This document shows positions 8,802-15,168 of a stretch of DNA of 17,850 nucleotides, piece after piece. The position numbers and the translations under genes are program-made. Under the pieces are notes generated by a model. The model saw only the letters and a program-made list of their open reading frames with translations. It had not been told where the DNA came from and ran no database searches. The DNA comes from Aalborgiella sp043769295. Lineage in GTDB: Bacteria; Pseudomonadota; Gammaproteobacteria; Burkholderiales; Burkholderiaceae_C. Position 1 is the stretch's first letter. Every line of letters begins with the position of its first letter. The DNA lies in assembly GCA_043769295.1 (NCBI GenBank), contig JAYVJL010000162.1:1-17850 (forward strand). Direction: 5' to 3'.

Positions 8802-9845
8802 TTATTCTGAGGTGAAGATGCTGCCCAGGCGGTCCATGCGGTCCAGCGCAATACCGCAGCCGCGCACCACGCAGGTCAGCGGGTCTTCCGCCACAAACAC
8901 CGGCAAGCCGGTTTCTTCTGACAGCAAACGGTTCAAGTCACGCAACAAAGCGCCACCACCGGTCAGCATCATGCCGCGCTCGGCAATGTCGGCACCCAAT
9001 TCAGGCGGCGTTTGTTCCAGCGCGTTTTTTACGGCAGAGACGATGTTGTTCAGCGGGTCGGTCAGCGCTTCCAGCACTTCGTTGCTGGAGATGGTGAAGC
9101 TGCGCGGCACGCCTTCGGCCAAATTGCGGCCACGGACTTCCATTTCGCGCACTTCGCTGCCCGGAAAGGCCGAGCCGATGGTCTTTTTGATGTTCTCAGC
9201 GGTGGGCTCGCCAATCAGCATGCCGTAGTTGCGGCGGATATAGTTGATGATGGCTTCGTCAAACTTGTCGCCACCCACGCGCACGCTGCCTTTGTAGACC
9301 ATGCCACCCAGAGAGATCACACCGACTTCGGTCGTACCGCCGCCAATGTCCACCACCATGGAACCGCTGGCTTCTGACACCGGCAAACCGGCGCCAATGG
9401 CCGCAGCCATCGGTTCTTCAATCAAATAAACGGTTGATGCACCCGCCGCTTCGGCTGCGTCTTTGATCGCACGGCGCTCCACTTGCGTTGAACCGCAAGG
9501 CACGCAGATGATGATGCGCGGGCTAGGGGTGAAAAAGCTGCGCGGATGCACCATTTTGATGAACTGCTTGATCATCTGCTCGGTGATCACAAAGTCGGCA
9601 ATCACGCCGTCCTTCATCGGGCGAATCGCCTCAATATTGCCGGGCACTTTGCCCAGCATGGCTTTGGCTTCGCGGCCGACCGCTTGAATCACTTTTTTGC
9701 CGTGGGGGCCGCCTTCGTGGCGGATGGCGACGACTGAAGGCTCGTCGAGGACGATGCCTTTGTCGCGAGCGACGATGAGCGTATTGGCAGTACCTAAATC
9801 GATAGCCAAGTCAGTCGCAAAATAGCGACGAAAAGATCCGAACAT
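8802..9845 (-). CDS. mreB: Actin-like cell-shape protein MreB
   Basis: 347 residues, exactly the usual length. It is a cytoplasmic ATP-dependent filament protein that positions the wall elongation machinery. Visible motifs are the first phosphate loop DLAIDLGTANTLI (residues 12-24), the second phosphate motif VVDIGGGTTEVGVISLGG, and the C-terminal adenosine motif LTGGGALLRDL. The N-terminal MFGSFRRYFATD matches the membrane-binding helix of Burkholderiales MreB. It is first in the minus-strand shape cluster and divergent from gatC. AGGA ten bases upstream of the ATG is the probable ribosome binding site. Confidence 0.98.
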   Translation of the reverse strand: MFGSFRRYFATDLAIDLGTANTLIVARDKGIVLDEPSVVAIRHEGGPHGKKVIQAVGREAKAMLGKVPGNIEAIRPMKDGVIADFVITEQMIKQFIKMVHPRSFFTPSPRIIICVPCGSTQVERRAIKDAAEAAGASTVYLIEEPMAAAIGAGLPVSEASGSMVVDIGGGTTEVGVISLGGMVYKGSVRVGGDKFDEAIINYIRRNYGMLIGEPTAENIKKTIGSAFPGSEVREMEVRGRNLAEGVPRSFTISSNEVLEALTDPLNNIVSAVKNALEQTPPELGADIAERGMMLTGGGALLRDLNRLLSEETGLPVFVAEDPLTCVVRGCGIALDRMDRLGSIFTSE

Positions 9846-9877
9846 AATAGAAAATTCCTAACAAGCACGACTCTGGC

Positions 9878-9901
9878 ACGGTATTGACTTGGCAGTACCG
9901 T
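9878..9901 (-). promoter_or_regulatory. Inverted repeat upstream of mreB
   Basis: ACGGTA (9878-9883) and TACCGT (9896-9901) form perfect 6-bp arms separated by 12 bases, 33 bases upstream of the mreB ATG. It could be an operator or a leader hairpin. Arms this short can occur by chance. Confidence 0.3.
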
Positions 9902-9956
9902 CGCTTGAATCGTCGCCTAAAAAAGTGCAAATGTAAAAAAGTGGAGTTGGCACCAA

Positions 9957-9983
9957 AATCACGCTAAATCACGCTAAATCACG
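9957..9983. repeat. 10-bp tandem repeat in mreB/gatC gap
   Basis: Two exact copies of AATCACGCTA followed by AATCACG. The unit is close to one helical turn. It may be a slippage product or clustered protein binding sites. Confidence 0.6.
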
Positions 9984-10151
9984 GTATGTCGCGCAGACTA
10001 AGTACCAAACACGGGATAATACCGCATCCTCAGGAGAAACCAGGGTCTTCATCGCCGATTCGATGTCTATTTTGTGTGATTTTGTGCCCTCCTACCCGTA
10101 TTCCATGCTTCACTCACTGTTCCTGTTTTTTTCATCTTTAGATCGTTTTCT

Positions 10152-10475
10152 ATGTCTTTAACGTCCCAAGATATTGCCCGAATTGCCAATTTGGCCCGCC
10201 TTGAACTCAGCCCCGATGAAAGCGCACGTTTGCTCGTTCAAACCAACGACTTCTTCAATATTGTCGAAAAAATGCGCGCCGTGGACACCACCGGCATCGA
10301 GCCTTTGGCGCATCCTGTAATGGCCAGCAAAGATCGCGAAATCAGCACGCGCGCAGGGGAATTGCGCCTGCGTGACGACTTGGTAGATCTGGAACCCATT
10401 AACCGTGAAGCCAACCAGCAAACCGCCCCAGCGGTTGAAAACGGCCTGTTTTTAGTGCCCAAAGTAATCGAATAA
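10152..10475 (+). CDS. gatC: Aspartyl/glutamyl-tRNA amidotransferase subunit C
   Basis: 107 residues, slightly longer than the usual 95-100. GatC is the small clamp that holds GatA and GatB together in the enzyme that converts Glu-tRNA(Gln) and Asp-tRNA(Asn) to the amidated forms. Family pattern: IARIANLARLELSPDE (residues 9-24), FFNIVEKMRAVDTTGIEPLAHP (34-55), then LRDDLV and VENGLFLVPKVIE. It is the first gene of gatCAB, 53 bases before gatA, and no Shine-Dalgarno is visible. The last codons and the stop lie in a 12-bp tandem repeat. Confidence 0.95.
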   Translation: MSLTSQDIARIANLARLELSPDESARLLVQTNDFFNIVEKMRAVDTTGIEPLAHPVMASKDREISTRAGELRLRDDLVDLEPINREANQQTAPAVENGLFLVPKVIE

Positions 10476-10509
10476 GTGATCGAATAAGTCATTGAGCAAG
10501 TCATCGAAA
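10462..10509 (+). repeat. 12-bp tandem repeat across the gatC stop codon
   Basis: Four head-to-tail units of 12 bases: AAGTAATCGAAT, AAGTGATCGAAT, AAGTCATTGAGC and AAGTCATCGAAA. The first unit encodes the last gatC codons and the TAA stop falls at the junction of units one and two (10473-10475). The unit is a multiple of three, and each of the first three junctions offers an in-frame or near-frame stop. Confidence 0.8.
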
Positions 10510-10528
10510 CAGCGATTTAAACCCGAAT

Positions 10529-12004
10529 ATGTCCCCAATTTCATCCCATCTTCATGATTTAACCGTCGCCCAGCTGGCCGCCAAACTGCGCACCAAAGAC
10601 GTCTCCGCCGTCGAAGTCACCCAGCATTTCCTCGCCCGCTCCCACGCTGCCGACCATTTGGGCGCTTATTTGGCGTTCAACGACGACTTTAGCCTGTCTC
10701 AAGCCAAAGCCGCTGATGCTCGTATTGCGGCAGGCGATGTGTCACCGTTGACCGGCGTGCCCATCGCCCACAAAGACATTTTTGTCACCAAAGACTTCCC
10801 CAGCACCGCTGGCTCCAACATGTTGGAGGGTTATTGCTCATCTTTTGATAGCACTGTTGTCAATAAACTCGCCGGCTCAGGCATGGTTTCATTGGGTAAA
10901 CTCAACTGTGACGAGTTTGCCATGGGTTCCGGCAACGAAAACTCGGCGTTCAAGACCGTCTTGAACCCGTGGGACCACGCCCGCATCCCCGGCGGTTCCT
11001 CCGGCGGTAGCGCGGCAGCGGTCGCCGCGCGTCTCACACCCGCCGCCACCGGCACCGACACCGGTGGCTCCATCCGCCAGCCCGCCGCGTTTTGTGGCAT
11101 CACAGGTATCAAACCCACCTACGGCCGCGCCTCGCGCTACGGCATGATCGCCTTTGCGTCGAGCCTGGACCAGGCTGGTCCCATGGCTCGCACCGCCGAA
11201 GACTGCGCTTTATTGCTCTCCGCCATGTGCGGCCCTGATCTGGACCGCGATTCAACGTCCTTGGACGTGCCCGCTGAAGACTACAGCCGCTCGTTGAACG
11301 ACCGTCTGGACGGCCTGCGCATCGGTATTCCCAAAGAGTTTTTTAGCGAAGGCTTGTCGGCAGACGTGCGCGCCGCCGTGGATGCTGCTCTCAAGGAGTA
11401 CGAAAAACTCGGTGCCAAGCTTGTCCCCATCAGCCTGCCGCGCACCGAGCTGTCCATCCCCGTGTACTACATCATCGCGCCGGCCGAGGCGTCCAGCAAT
11501 TTGAGCCGTTTTGACGGTGTCAAATTCGGCCACCGCGCCCAAAATTACACCGATTTGAACGACATGTACAAAAAAACCCGTTCTGAGGGCTTTGGCGACG
11601 AGGTGAAACGCCGCATCATGATCGGCACCTACGTGCTGAGCCACGGCTACTACGACGCCTATTACCTGCAAGCCCAAAAAATCCGCCGCATGATTGCCGA
11701 CGATTTCCAACAGGCGTTCAAGCTGTGCGACGTCATCGCCGGCCCCGTCGCCCCCACCGTGGCGTGGAAACTGGGTGAAAAGTCCAGCGATCCGGTTGCC
11801 AATTACTTGGCCGATATTTTCACGCTGCCCGCTTCGCTGGCCGGTTTGCCCGGCATGAGCGTTCCCGCAGGTTTTGGCGAGGCTGGCATGCCCGTGGGCT
11901 TGCAACTCATCGGCAACTACTTTTCAGAAGCCAAACTGCTCAACATGGCGCATCGTTTGCAGCAGGCGACCGACTTTCATTTACGCAAACCGGAGGGCAT
12001 TTGA
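10529..12004 (+). CDS. gatA: Aspartyl/glutamyl-tRNA amidotransferase subunit A
   Basis: 491 residues, normal length. GatA is the amidase-signature glutaminase subunit that releases ammonia for transfer to misacylated tRNA. The catalytic Ser-cisSer-Lys triad is visible: K82 in GVPIAHKDIF, S157 in PGGSSGGSAAA and nucleophile S181 in GTDTGGSIRQPA. It is the middle gene of gatCAB; its last codons carry the strong ribosome binding site for gatB, and its TGA is one base from the gatB ATG. No Shine-Dalgarno is visible before its own ATG, so coupling to gatC or a leader-independent start is likely. Confidence 0.97.
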   Translation: MSPISSHLHDLTVAQLAAKLRTKDVSAVEVTQHFLARSHAADHLGAYLAFNDDFSLSQAKAADARIAAGDVSPLTGVPIAHKDIFVTKDFPSTAGSNMLEGYCSSFDSTVVNKLAGSGMVSLGKLNCDEFAMGSGNENSAFKTVLNPWDHARIPGGSSGGSAAAVAARLTPAATGTDTGGSIRQPAAFCGITGIKPTYGRASRYGMIAFASSLDQAGPMARTAEDCALLLSAMCGPDLDRDSTSLDVPAEDYSRSLNDRLDGLRIGIPKEFFSEGLSADVRAAVDAALKEYEKLGAKLVPISLPRTELSIPVYYIIAPAEASSNLSRFDGVKFGHRAQNYTDLNDMYKKTRSEGFGDEVKRRIMIGTYVLSHGYYDAYYLQAQKIRRMIADDFQQAFKLCDVIAGPVAPTVAWKLGEKSSDPVANYLADIFTLPASLAGLPGMSVPAGFGEAGMPVGLQLIGNYFSEAKLLNMAHRLQQATDFHLRKPEGI

Positions 12005-12008
12005 CATG
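11992..12008 (+). promoter_or_regulatory. Strong ribosome binding site deciding the gatB start
   Basis: GGAGGG (11992-11997) lies eight bases before the ATG at 12006 and inside the last codons of gatA. It supports this ATG over an in-frame upstream start at 11874, which lies inside gatA. Coupled translation of GatA and GatB is expected. Confidence 0.75.
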
Positions 12009-13550
12009 ACAACTATTGCGACTCCCGTCGAGGCCGCCGTCGAGTCGGCCATTGACTTCAAAGACGACCGCCCGCTTGACCCCGCTTTGCTGGTGCGCGG
12101 TTACGAGGTCGTCATCGGCTTTGAAACCCATTCGCAGCTCTCCACAACAAGCAAAATCTTCAGCCGTGCCTCCACCGCTTTTGGTGCCGAGCCGAACACC
12201 CAGGCCTGCGCGGTCGATCTGGCCCTGCCCGGCACGCTGCCGGTGATGAACAAGGGCGCGGTCGAGCGCGCCATCCAGTTTGGCCTCGCCATCGGCGCTC
12301 GTATCGCGCCGCGCAGCATTTTTGCGCGCAAAAACTACTTTTACCCTGACTTGCCCAAGGGTTACCAGATCAGCCAGTTTGAGATTCCGGTGGTGCAGGG
12401 CGGTTCGGTCGAGTTCTTTTTGGGTGATGTCAAAAAATCCGTTCGACTGGTGCGCGCCCACCTCGAAGAAGACGCCGGCAAGTCGCTGCATGAAGACTTT
12501 GTGGGTCAGTCTGGCATCGATTTGAACCGCGCCGGCACACCGTTGCTGGAAATCGTCACCGAGCCCGACATGCGTTCCAGCGCCGAGGCCGTGGCCTATG
12601 CCAAAGAGCTGCACAAAATCGTCACCTGGATCGGCATTTGCGACGGCAACATGCAGGAAGGCAGCTTCCGTTGTGATGCCAACGTGTCGGTGCGCAAGCC
12701 CGGTGCCAAGTTTGGCACGCGCCGCGAGATCAAAAACCTAAACAGCTTCAAGTTCATGCAGCAGGCGATTGACTACGAGGTGCGCTGGCAGATCGAGCAA
12801 ATCGAAGACGGCCACACCATCGAGCAGGCCACGGTGCTGTTCAACCCCGACACCGGCGAAACCCGCGCCATGCGCACCAAGGAAGACGCAGCGGATTACC
12901 GCTATTTCCCCGACCCGGACTTGCCGCCGCTGGTGATTGCCGACGAGTGGGTGGCGCGTGTACGCTCCGAAATGACCGAGCTGCCACGTGTGATGGCGAC
13001 TCGCTTCATGACTGACTACGGATTGTCAGAATATGACGCGACGCAGTTGACGCAGAGCAAGGCGGTGGCGGCTTACTTTGAAGAAGCAGCAAAAGCCAGC
13101 GGGCAGGCTAAACTGGCGTGCAACTGGGTTACGGGCGAAGTGGCGCGCAAACTCAATGCTGATGATCTAGAAATTTCGTCCGCTTCCGTAACCTCAAAGG
13201 TATTGGGCGCAATCATTCGGCGTATCGCAGATGGAACTATTTCCAATAATGGCGGAAAAAAGGTATTTGAGTTACTTTGGTTGGCTTCATCGTTAGGAGA
13301 CGGTGCGCTTCTCGAGGAGGAATACGTAGATCGCGCTATTGATGATCATGGCTTGCGTCAAATGAGCGATACGGGCGAGCTAGAAGCCATCATTGACACC
13401 GTTTTAGCCTCCAACGCCAAATCCGTCGAAGAATACAAAGCCGGTAACGCCAAAGCCTTCAATGCCCTGGTCGGCCAGGCCATGAAAGCCACCAAAGGCA
13501 AAGGCAACCCGGCGCAGGTGAACGAGTTGTTGAAGAAGAAGCTGGGTTGA
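12006..13550 (+). CDS. gatB: Aspartyl/glutamyl-tRNA amidotransferase subunit B
   Basis: 514 residues. GatB binds the tRNA and carries the kinase/transamidase site that activates Glu or Asp on the tRNA. The core begins at GYEVVIGFETHSQLST (residues 33-48). RAGTPLLEIVTEPDMRS, GICDGNMQEGSFRCDANVSVR and the EIKNLNSFKF block are intact, followed by YRYFPDPDLPPL and a C-terminal YqeY-like helical tail (about residues 370-514). An N-terminal extension of about 32 residues precedes the core and makes the protein longer than the common 475-485. Codon use and GC drop sharply within about 13150-13400 (48% GC over 13141-13380 against 65% for 12841-12900), while the protein frame stays intact. It ends in a convergent gap holding repeat copy 2. 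Confidence 0.97.
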   Translation: MTTIATPVEAAVESAIDFKDDRPLDPALLVRGYEVVIGFETHSQLSTTSKIFSRASTAFGAEPNTQACAVDLALPGTLPVMNKGAVERAIQFGLAIGARIAPRSIFARKNYFYPDLPKGYQISQFEIPVVQGGSVEFFLGDVKKSVRLVRAHLEEDAGKSLHEDFVGQSGIDLNRAGTPLLEIVTEPDMRSSAEAVAYAKELHKIVTWIGICDGNMQEGSFRCDANVSVRKPGAKFGTRREIKNLNSFKFMQQAIDYEVRWQIEQIEDGHTIEQATVLFNPDTGETRAMRTKEDAADYRYFPDPDLPPLVIADEWVARVRSEMTELPRVMATRFMTDYGLSEYDATQLTQSKAVAAYFEEAAKASGQAKLACNWVTGEVARKLNADDLEISSASVTSKVLGAIIRRIADGTISNNGGKKVFELLWLASSLGDGALLEEEYVDRAIDDHGLRQMSDTGELEAIIDTVLASNAKSVEEYKAGNAKAFNALVGQAMKATKGKGNPAQVNELLKKKLG

Positions 13551-13572
13551 TTTGCGTCACTTGCCTATATTT

Positions 13573-13617
13573 GCTATAAATAAAATAGCAGTTTAGGCAA
13601 TAAATACGCCGGCTAGA
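13573..13617 (+). repeat. Dispersed 45-bp intergenic repeat, copy 2
   Basis: Between gatB and the toxin gene (convergent). The left part GCTAT...ATAGC can form a small hairpin and the right part ends in ACGCCGGCTAGA. Positions 13593-13619 are identical over 27 bases to 14397-14423 in copy 3, in the same orientation. Confidence 0.85.
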
Positions 13618-13669
13618 GGCATAAAATAACGCCAAAACTAGAAAAATCCAAGGTGGTCGCAGATTGCGA

Positions 13670-13996
13670 CTACCTCGCCATACCCAACTGCACCCGAATC
13701 GCATCTTCAACCGCGAGCACATCCGATTTAGACAAGCTGCCCAGTTGACTCGTCAAGCGGCTTTTATCCGCCGCCATGATTTGGTCTGACATGGCTTTGC
13801 TTTGCGCCCCAGCGACACTGACCAAAGCCTCGCCTGGGTAGATGCGCGTTGTGTTGCTGGTCAGTGGCACGACGATAACGCGCGCTAAATTGCGGTTGGC
13901 CGCATCGTTGCTGACGATCACTGCAGGTCGCCTTTTTCGCACCTCGCTGCCAATGGCCGGATCAAATTCGACCCACCACACCTCGCCGCGCTTCAT
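13670..13996 (-). CDS. MazF/PemK-family endoribonuclease toxin
   Basis: 108 residues, normal for the family. Family marks are MKRGEVWWVEFDPAIGSEVR (1-20), RRPAVIVSND (22-31), and VIVVPLTSNT (41-50), which carries the conserved Thr/Ser active-site strand; the Arg in SEVRKRRP is the usual catalytic arginine region. Such toxins cleave mRNA at short sequences and act as growth inhibitors until bound by the cognate antitoxin. The start ATG at 13996 overlaps the antitoxin stop by ATGA, with AGG six bases upstream, so it is translationally coupled. The frame is complete and the toxin looks functional. Cleavage specificity cannot be predicted. Confidence 0.9.
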   Translation of the reverse strand: MKRGEVWWVEFDPAIGSEVRKRRPAVIVSNDAANRNLARVIVVPLTSNTTRIYPGEALVSVAGAQSKAMSDQIMAADKSRLTSQLGSLSKSDVLAVEDAIRVQLGMAR

Positions 13997-14265
13997 GTGC
14001 CTGGGTTCGCGCTGATGGCGTTGATGTCATTGATGTCATTGATATCGTTGCCTAAGTCCGCATTCAACGCATTGCCCCATTCCTGCGCCTCAGCTTCCCG
14101 CGCCTGGTCCGCCGCCATAGCGCGGTAGCCGCTGTCCAAACTGGTATCCAGCACCAGCGGGCGCAACAAATCCTCAATAAATTGGCTCATTTTGCGTTTG
14201 CTGATGGTGCGATACAGCCCATCGTAAACCGCTTCATCTAAAGTGATGGTCATTCTTTTGTGCAT
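13993..14265 (-). CDS. Ribbon-helix-helix antitoxin of a MazF-type module
   Basis: 90 residues from the ATG at 14265, chosen because AGGGGA sits at ideal spacing just upstream; a frame start 14 codons earlier would overlap the operator and promoter and is rejected. The N-terminal MTITLDEAVYDGLYRTI then MSQFIEDLLRPLVL pattern (about residues 5-40) is a typical ribbon-helix-helix fold: beta strand for the DNA groove, then two helices for dimerisation. The C-terminal half is acidic and probably disordered until it wraps the toxin. Residues about 76-87 contain three DIN repeats encoded by a 9-bp tandem repeat. It is the first gene of the toxin-antitoxin operon and very likely represses its own promoter through the 16-bp palindrome upstream. 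Confidence 0.85.
   Translation of the reverse strand: MHKRMTITLDEAVYDGLYRTISKRKMSQFIEDLLRPLVLDTSLDSGYRAMAADQAREAEAQEWGNALNADLGNDINDINDINAISANPGT
14012..14047 (-). repeat. 9-bp coding tandem repeat in the antitoxin tail
   Basis: On the plus strand the units are CTGATGGCG, TTGATGTCA, TTGATGTCA and TTGATATCG. They encode the DIN-DIN-DIN-AIS stretch in the antitoxin tail. Unit number can change without a frameshift. Confidence 0.75.
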
Positions 14266-14269
14266 AATT

Positions 14270-14275
14270 TCCCCT
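14270..14275 (-). promoter_or_regulatory. Ribosome binding site of the antitoxin
   Basis: On the minus strand AGGGGA is followed by AATT and then the ATG at 14265. It is the clearest Shine-Dalgarno in this half of the window and fixes the antitoxin start. Confidence 0.7.
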
Positions 14276-14279
14276 AAAG

Positions 14280-14295
14280 CGTTATACGTATAACG
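14280..14295. promoter_or_regulatory. 16-bp palindromic operator of the toxin-antitoxin operon
   Basis: CGTTATACGTATAACG is a perfect palindrome lying between the predicted transcription start (about 14300) and the antitoxin ATG. A ribbon-helix-helix dimer-of-dimers would bind such a site, giving the usual autorepression with the toxin as co-repressor. Confidence 0.75.
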
Positions 14296-14306
14296 TATTA
14301 AATTCA

Positions 14307-14334
14307 ACTATAGCGTAAATTTTAAGCACGTCAA
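14307..14334 (-). promoter_or_regulatory. Sigma-70 promoter of the toxin-antitoxin operon
   Basis: On the minus strand TTGACG (complement of 14329-14334), a 16-bp AT-rich spacer and TATAGT (complement of 14307-14312) form the best promoter match in the window. The predicted start near 14300 is followed at once by the palindromic operator. Confidence 0.7.
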
Positions 14335-14376
14335 GTGGCTTGAATGATGAAGCATTTGTAGTGAAAGAGTAATTTT

Positions 14377-14421
14377 GCTATAGTATTTATAGCTACTTAG
14401 GCAATAAATACGCCGGCTAGA
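14377..14421 (+). repeat. Dispersed 45-bp intergenic repeat, copy 3
   Basis: Between the toxin-antitoxin promoter and the 3' end of pyrE. GCTATA/TATAGC forms a perfect 6-bp hairpin stem at its left end. Positions 14397-14423 are identical to 13593-13619 in copy 2. The right end runs into a larger hairpin (14412-14448). Confidence 0.85.
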
Positions 14422-14448
14422 GGTGTAAAACAGCACCTAAAAGCCGGT
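14412..14448. terminator. Hairpin at the pyrE 3' end, possible terminator
   Basis: GCCGGCT (14412-14418) pairs with AGCCGGT (14442-14448; one G-T pair), and inside that AGGTG (14421-14425) pairs with CACCT (14434-14438). It starts ten bases past the pyrE stop. There is no clean T run on either side, so intrinsic termination is uncertain. It partly overlaps the repeat. Confidence 0.4.
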
Positions 14449-14458
14449 TTCAAGGCAT

Positions 14459-15154
14459 TTACACCCCGTAGCGGTCTCGATACGCCTTGATCGCCGCCTC
14501 ATGCACCTGCAAAGCTGGATTATTGGGGTTGGCGTTGATGGCCAGGTAGTCCAACAAATCCTTCAAACTGGCAATCGTGCAGACCTGCATGCCCAGCTGG
14601 TTGCGGACAAACTGCACGGCGCTGTAAGGGACGTCAACCACCGCGCCACTAGCATCTTTTTCAGTGGCTTTTTCTTGCCGGTCCAAGGCAATTGCCACGG
14701 CAGCGGGCGTTGCGCCAGCGGCTTGGATAAGGGCGATGGACTCGCGGGTGGCGGTGCCGGCGGACATCACGTCGTCGACGATCAGTACGCGGCCTTTGAG
14801 CGGTGCGCCGACCAGGGTGCCACCTTCGCCATGGTCTTTGGCTTCTTTGCGGTTGTAGGCAAAGGGCACGTTGCGGCCCTGGCGTGCCAGTTCCACCGCT
14901 ACCGCCGCGCCCAGCGGGATGCCTTTGTAGGCCGGGCCAAAAATCATGTCGAACTCAATGCCGCTGGCGAGCAGGCTCTTTGCGTAAAATTCAGCCAGAC
15001 GGCCGAGTTTGGCACCGTCGTCAAACAAGCCGGCATTGAAGAAGTAGGGGCTCAGGCGGCCCGCTTTGGTTTTAAACTCGCCAAATCCCAAAACGCCGCA
15101 TTCCAGGGCGAATTTGACGAAATCCTGCGCCAACTTGTTGTCGTTCTTGTTCAT
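14459..15154 (-). CDS. pyrE: Orotate phosphoribosyltransferase
   Basis: 231 residues. The enzyme joins orotate and PRPP to make orotidine 5'-phosphate in pyrimidine synthesis. The PRPP-binding motif VLIVDDVMSAGTA is at residues 123-135, the flexible catalytic loop NRKEAKDHGEGG at 101-112, and FNAGLFDDG and FGPAYKGIPLG are typical of proteobacterial PyrE. A short stretch of extra residues around 167-177 (EKDASGAVVD) is a mild variation. It is divergent from exonuclease III with only 14 bases between the start codons. No Shine-Dalgarno is visible, so the pair probably share overlapping promoters that extend into each other's coding sequence. Confidence 0.97.
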   Translation of the reverse strand: MNKNDNKLAQDFVKFALECGVLGFGEFKTKAGRLSPYFFNAGLFDDGAKLGRLAEFYAKSLLASGIEFDMIFGPAYKGIPLGAAVAVELARQGRNVPFAYNRKEAKDHGEGGTLVGAPLKGRVLIVDDVMSAGTATRESIALIQAAGATPAAVAIALDRQEKATEKDASGAVVDVPYSAVQFVRNQLGMQVCTIASLKDLLDYLAINANPNNPALQVHEAAIKAYRDRYGV

Positions 15155-15168
15155 AGATAGTCATTTTT

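Larger units (their letters stand above)
9846..10151. other. Divergent regulatory gap between mreB and gatC
   Basis: 306 bases without a convincing gene. On the mreB side it holds AGGA (complement of 9856-9859) and an inverted repeat ACGGTA/TACCGT (9878-9901) within the likely mreB leader. A near-perfect 10-bp tandem repeat (AATCACGCTA, 2.7 copies) lies at 9957-9983. GATAAT at 10015-10020 is a candidate -10 for gatC, with no good -35. No Shine-Dalgarno precedes the gatC ATG. Both housekeeping operons must start here, but I cannot define their promoters firmly. Confidence 0.55.

Noticed and set aside
10015..10027. GATAATACCGCAT resembles a short piece of 16S rRNA.
   Set aside because: Only about a dozen bases match and no flanking rRNA sequence is present. 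GATAAT is better explained as a possible -10.
10063..10161. A 32-codon frame upstream of gatC whose stop overlaps the gatC start by ten bases, possibly a coupling leader peptide.
   Set aside because: No ribosome binding site at a usable distance (AGGAG at 10032-10036 is 26 bases away), biased composition without family features, and an overlap easily explained by chance.
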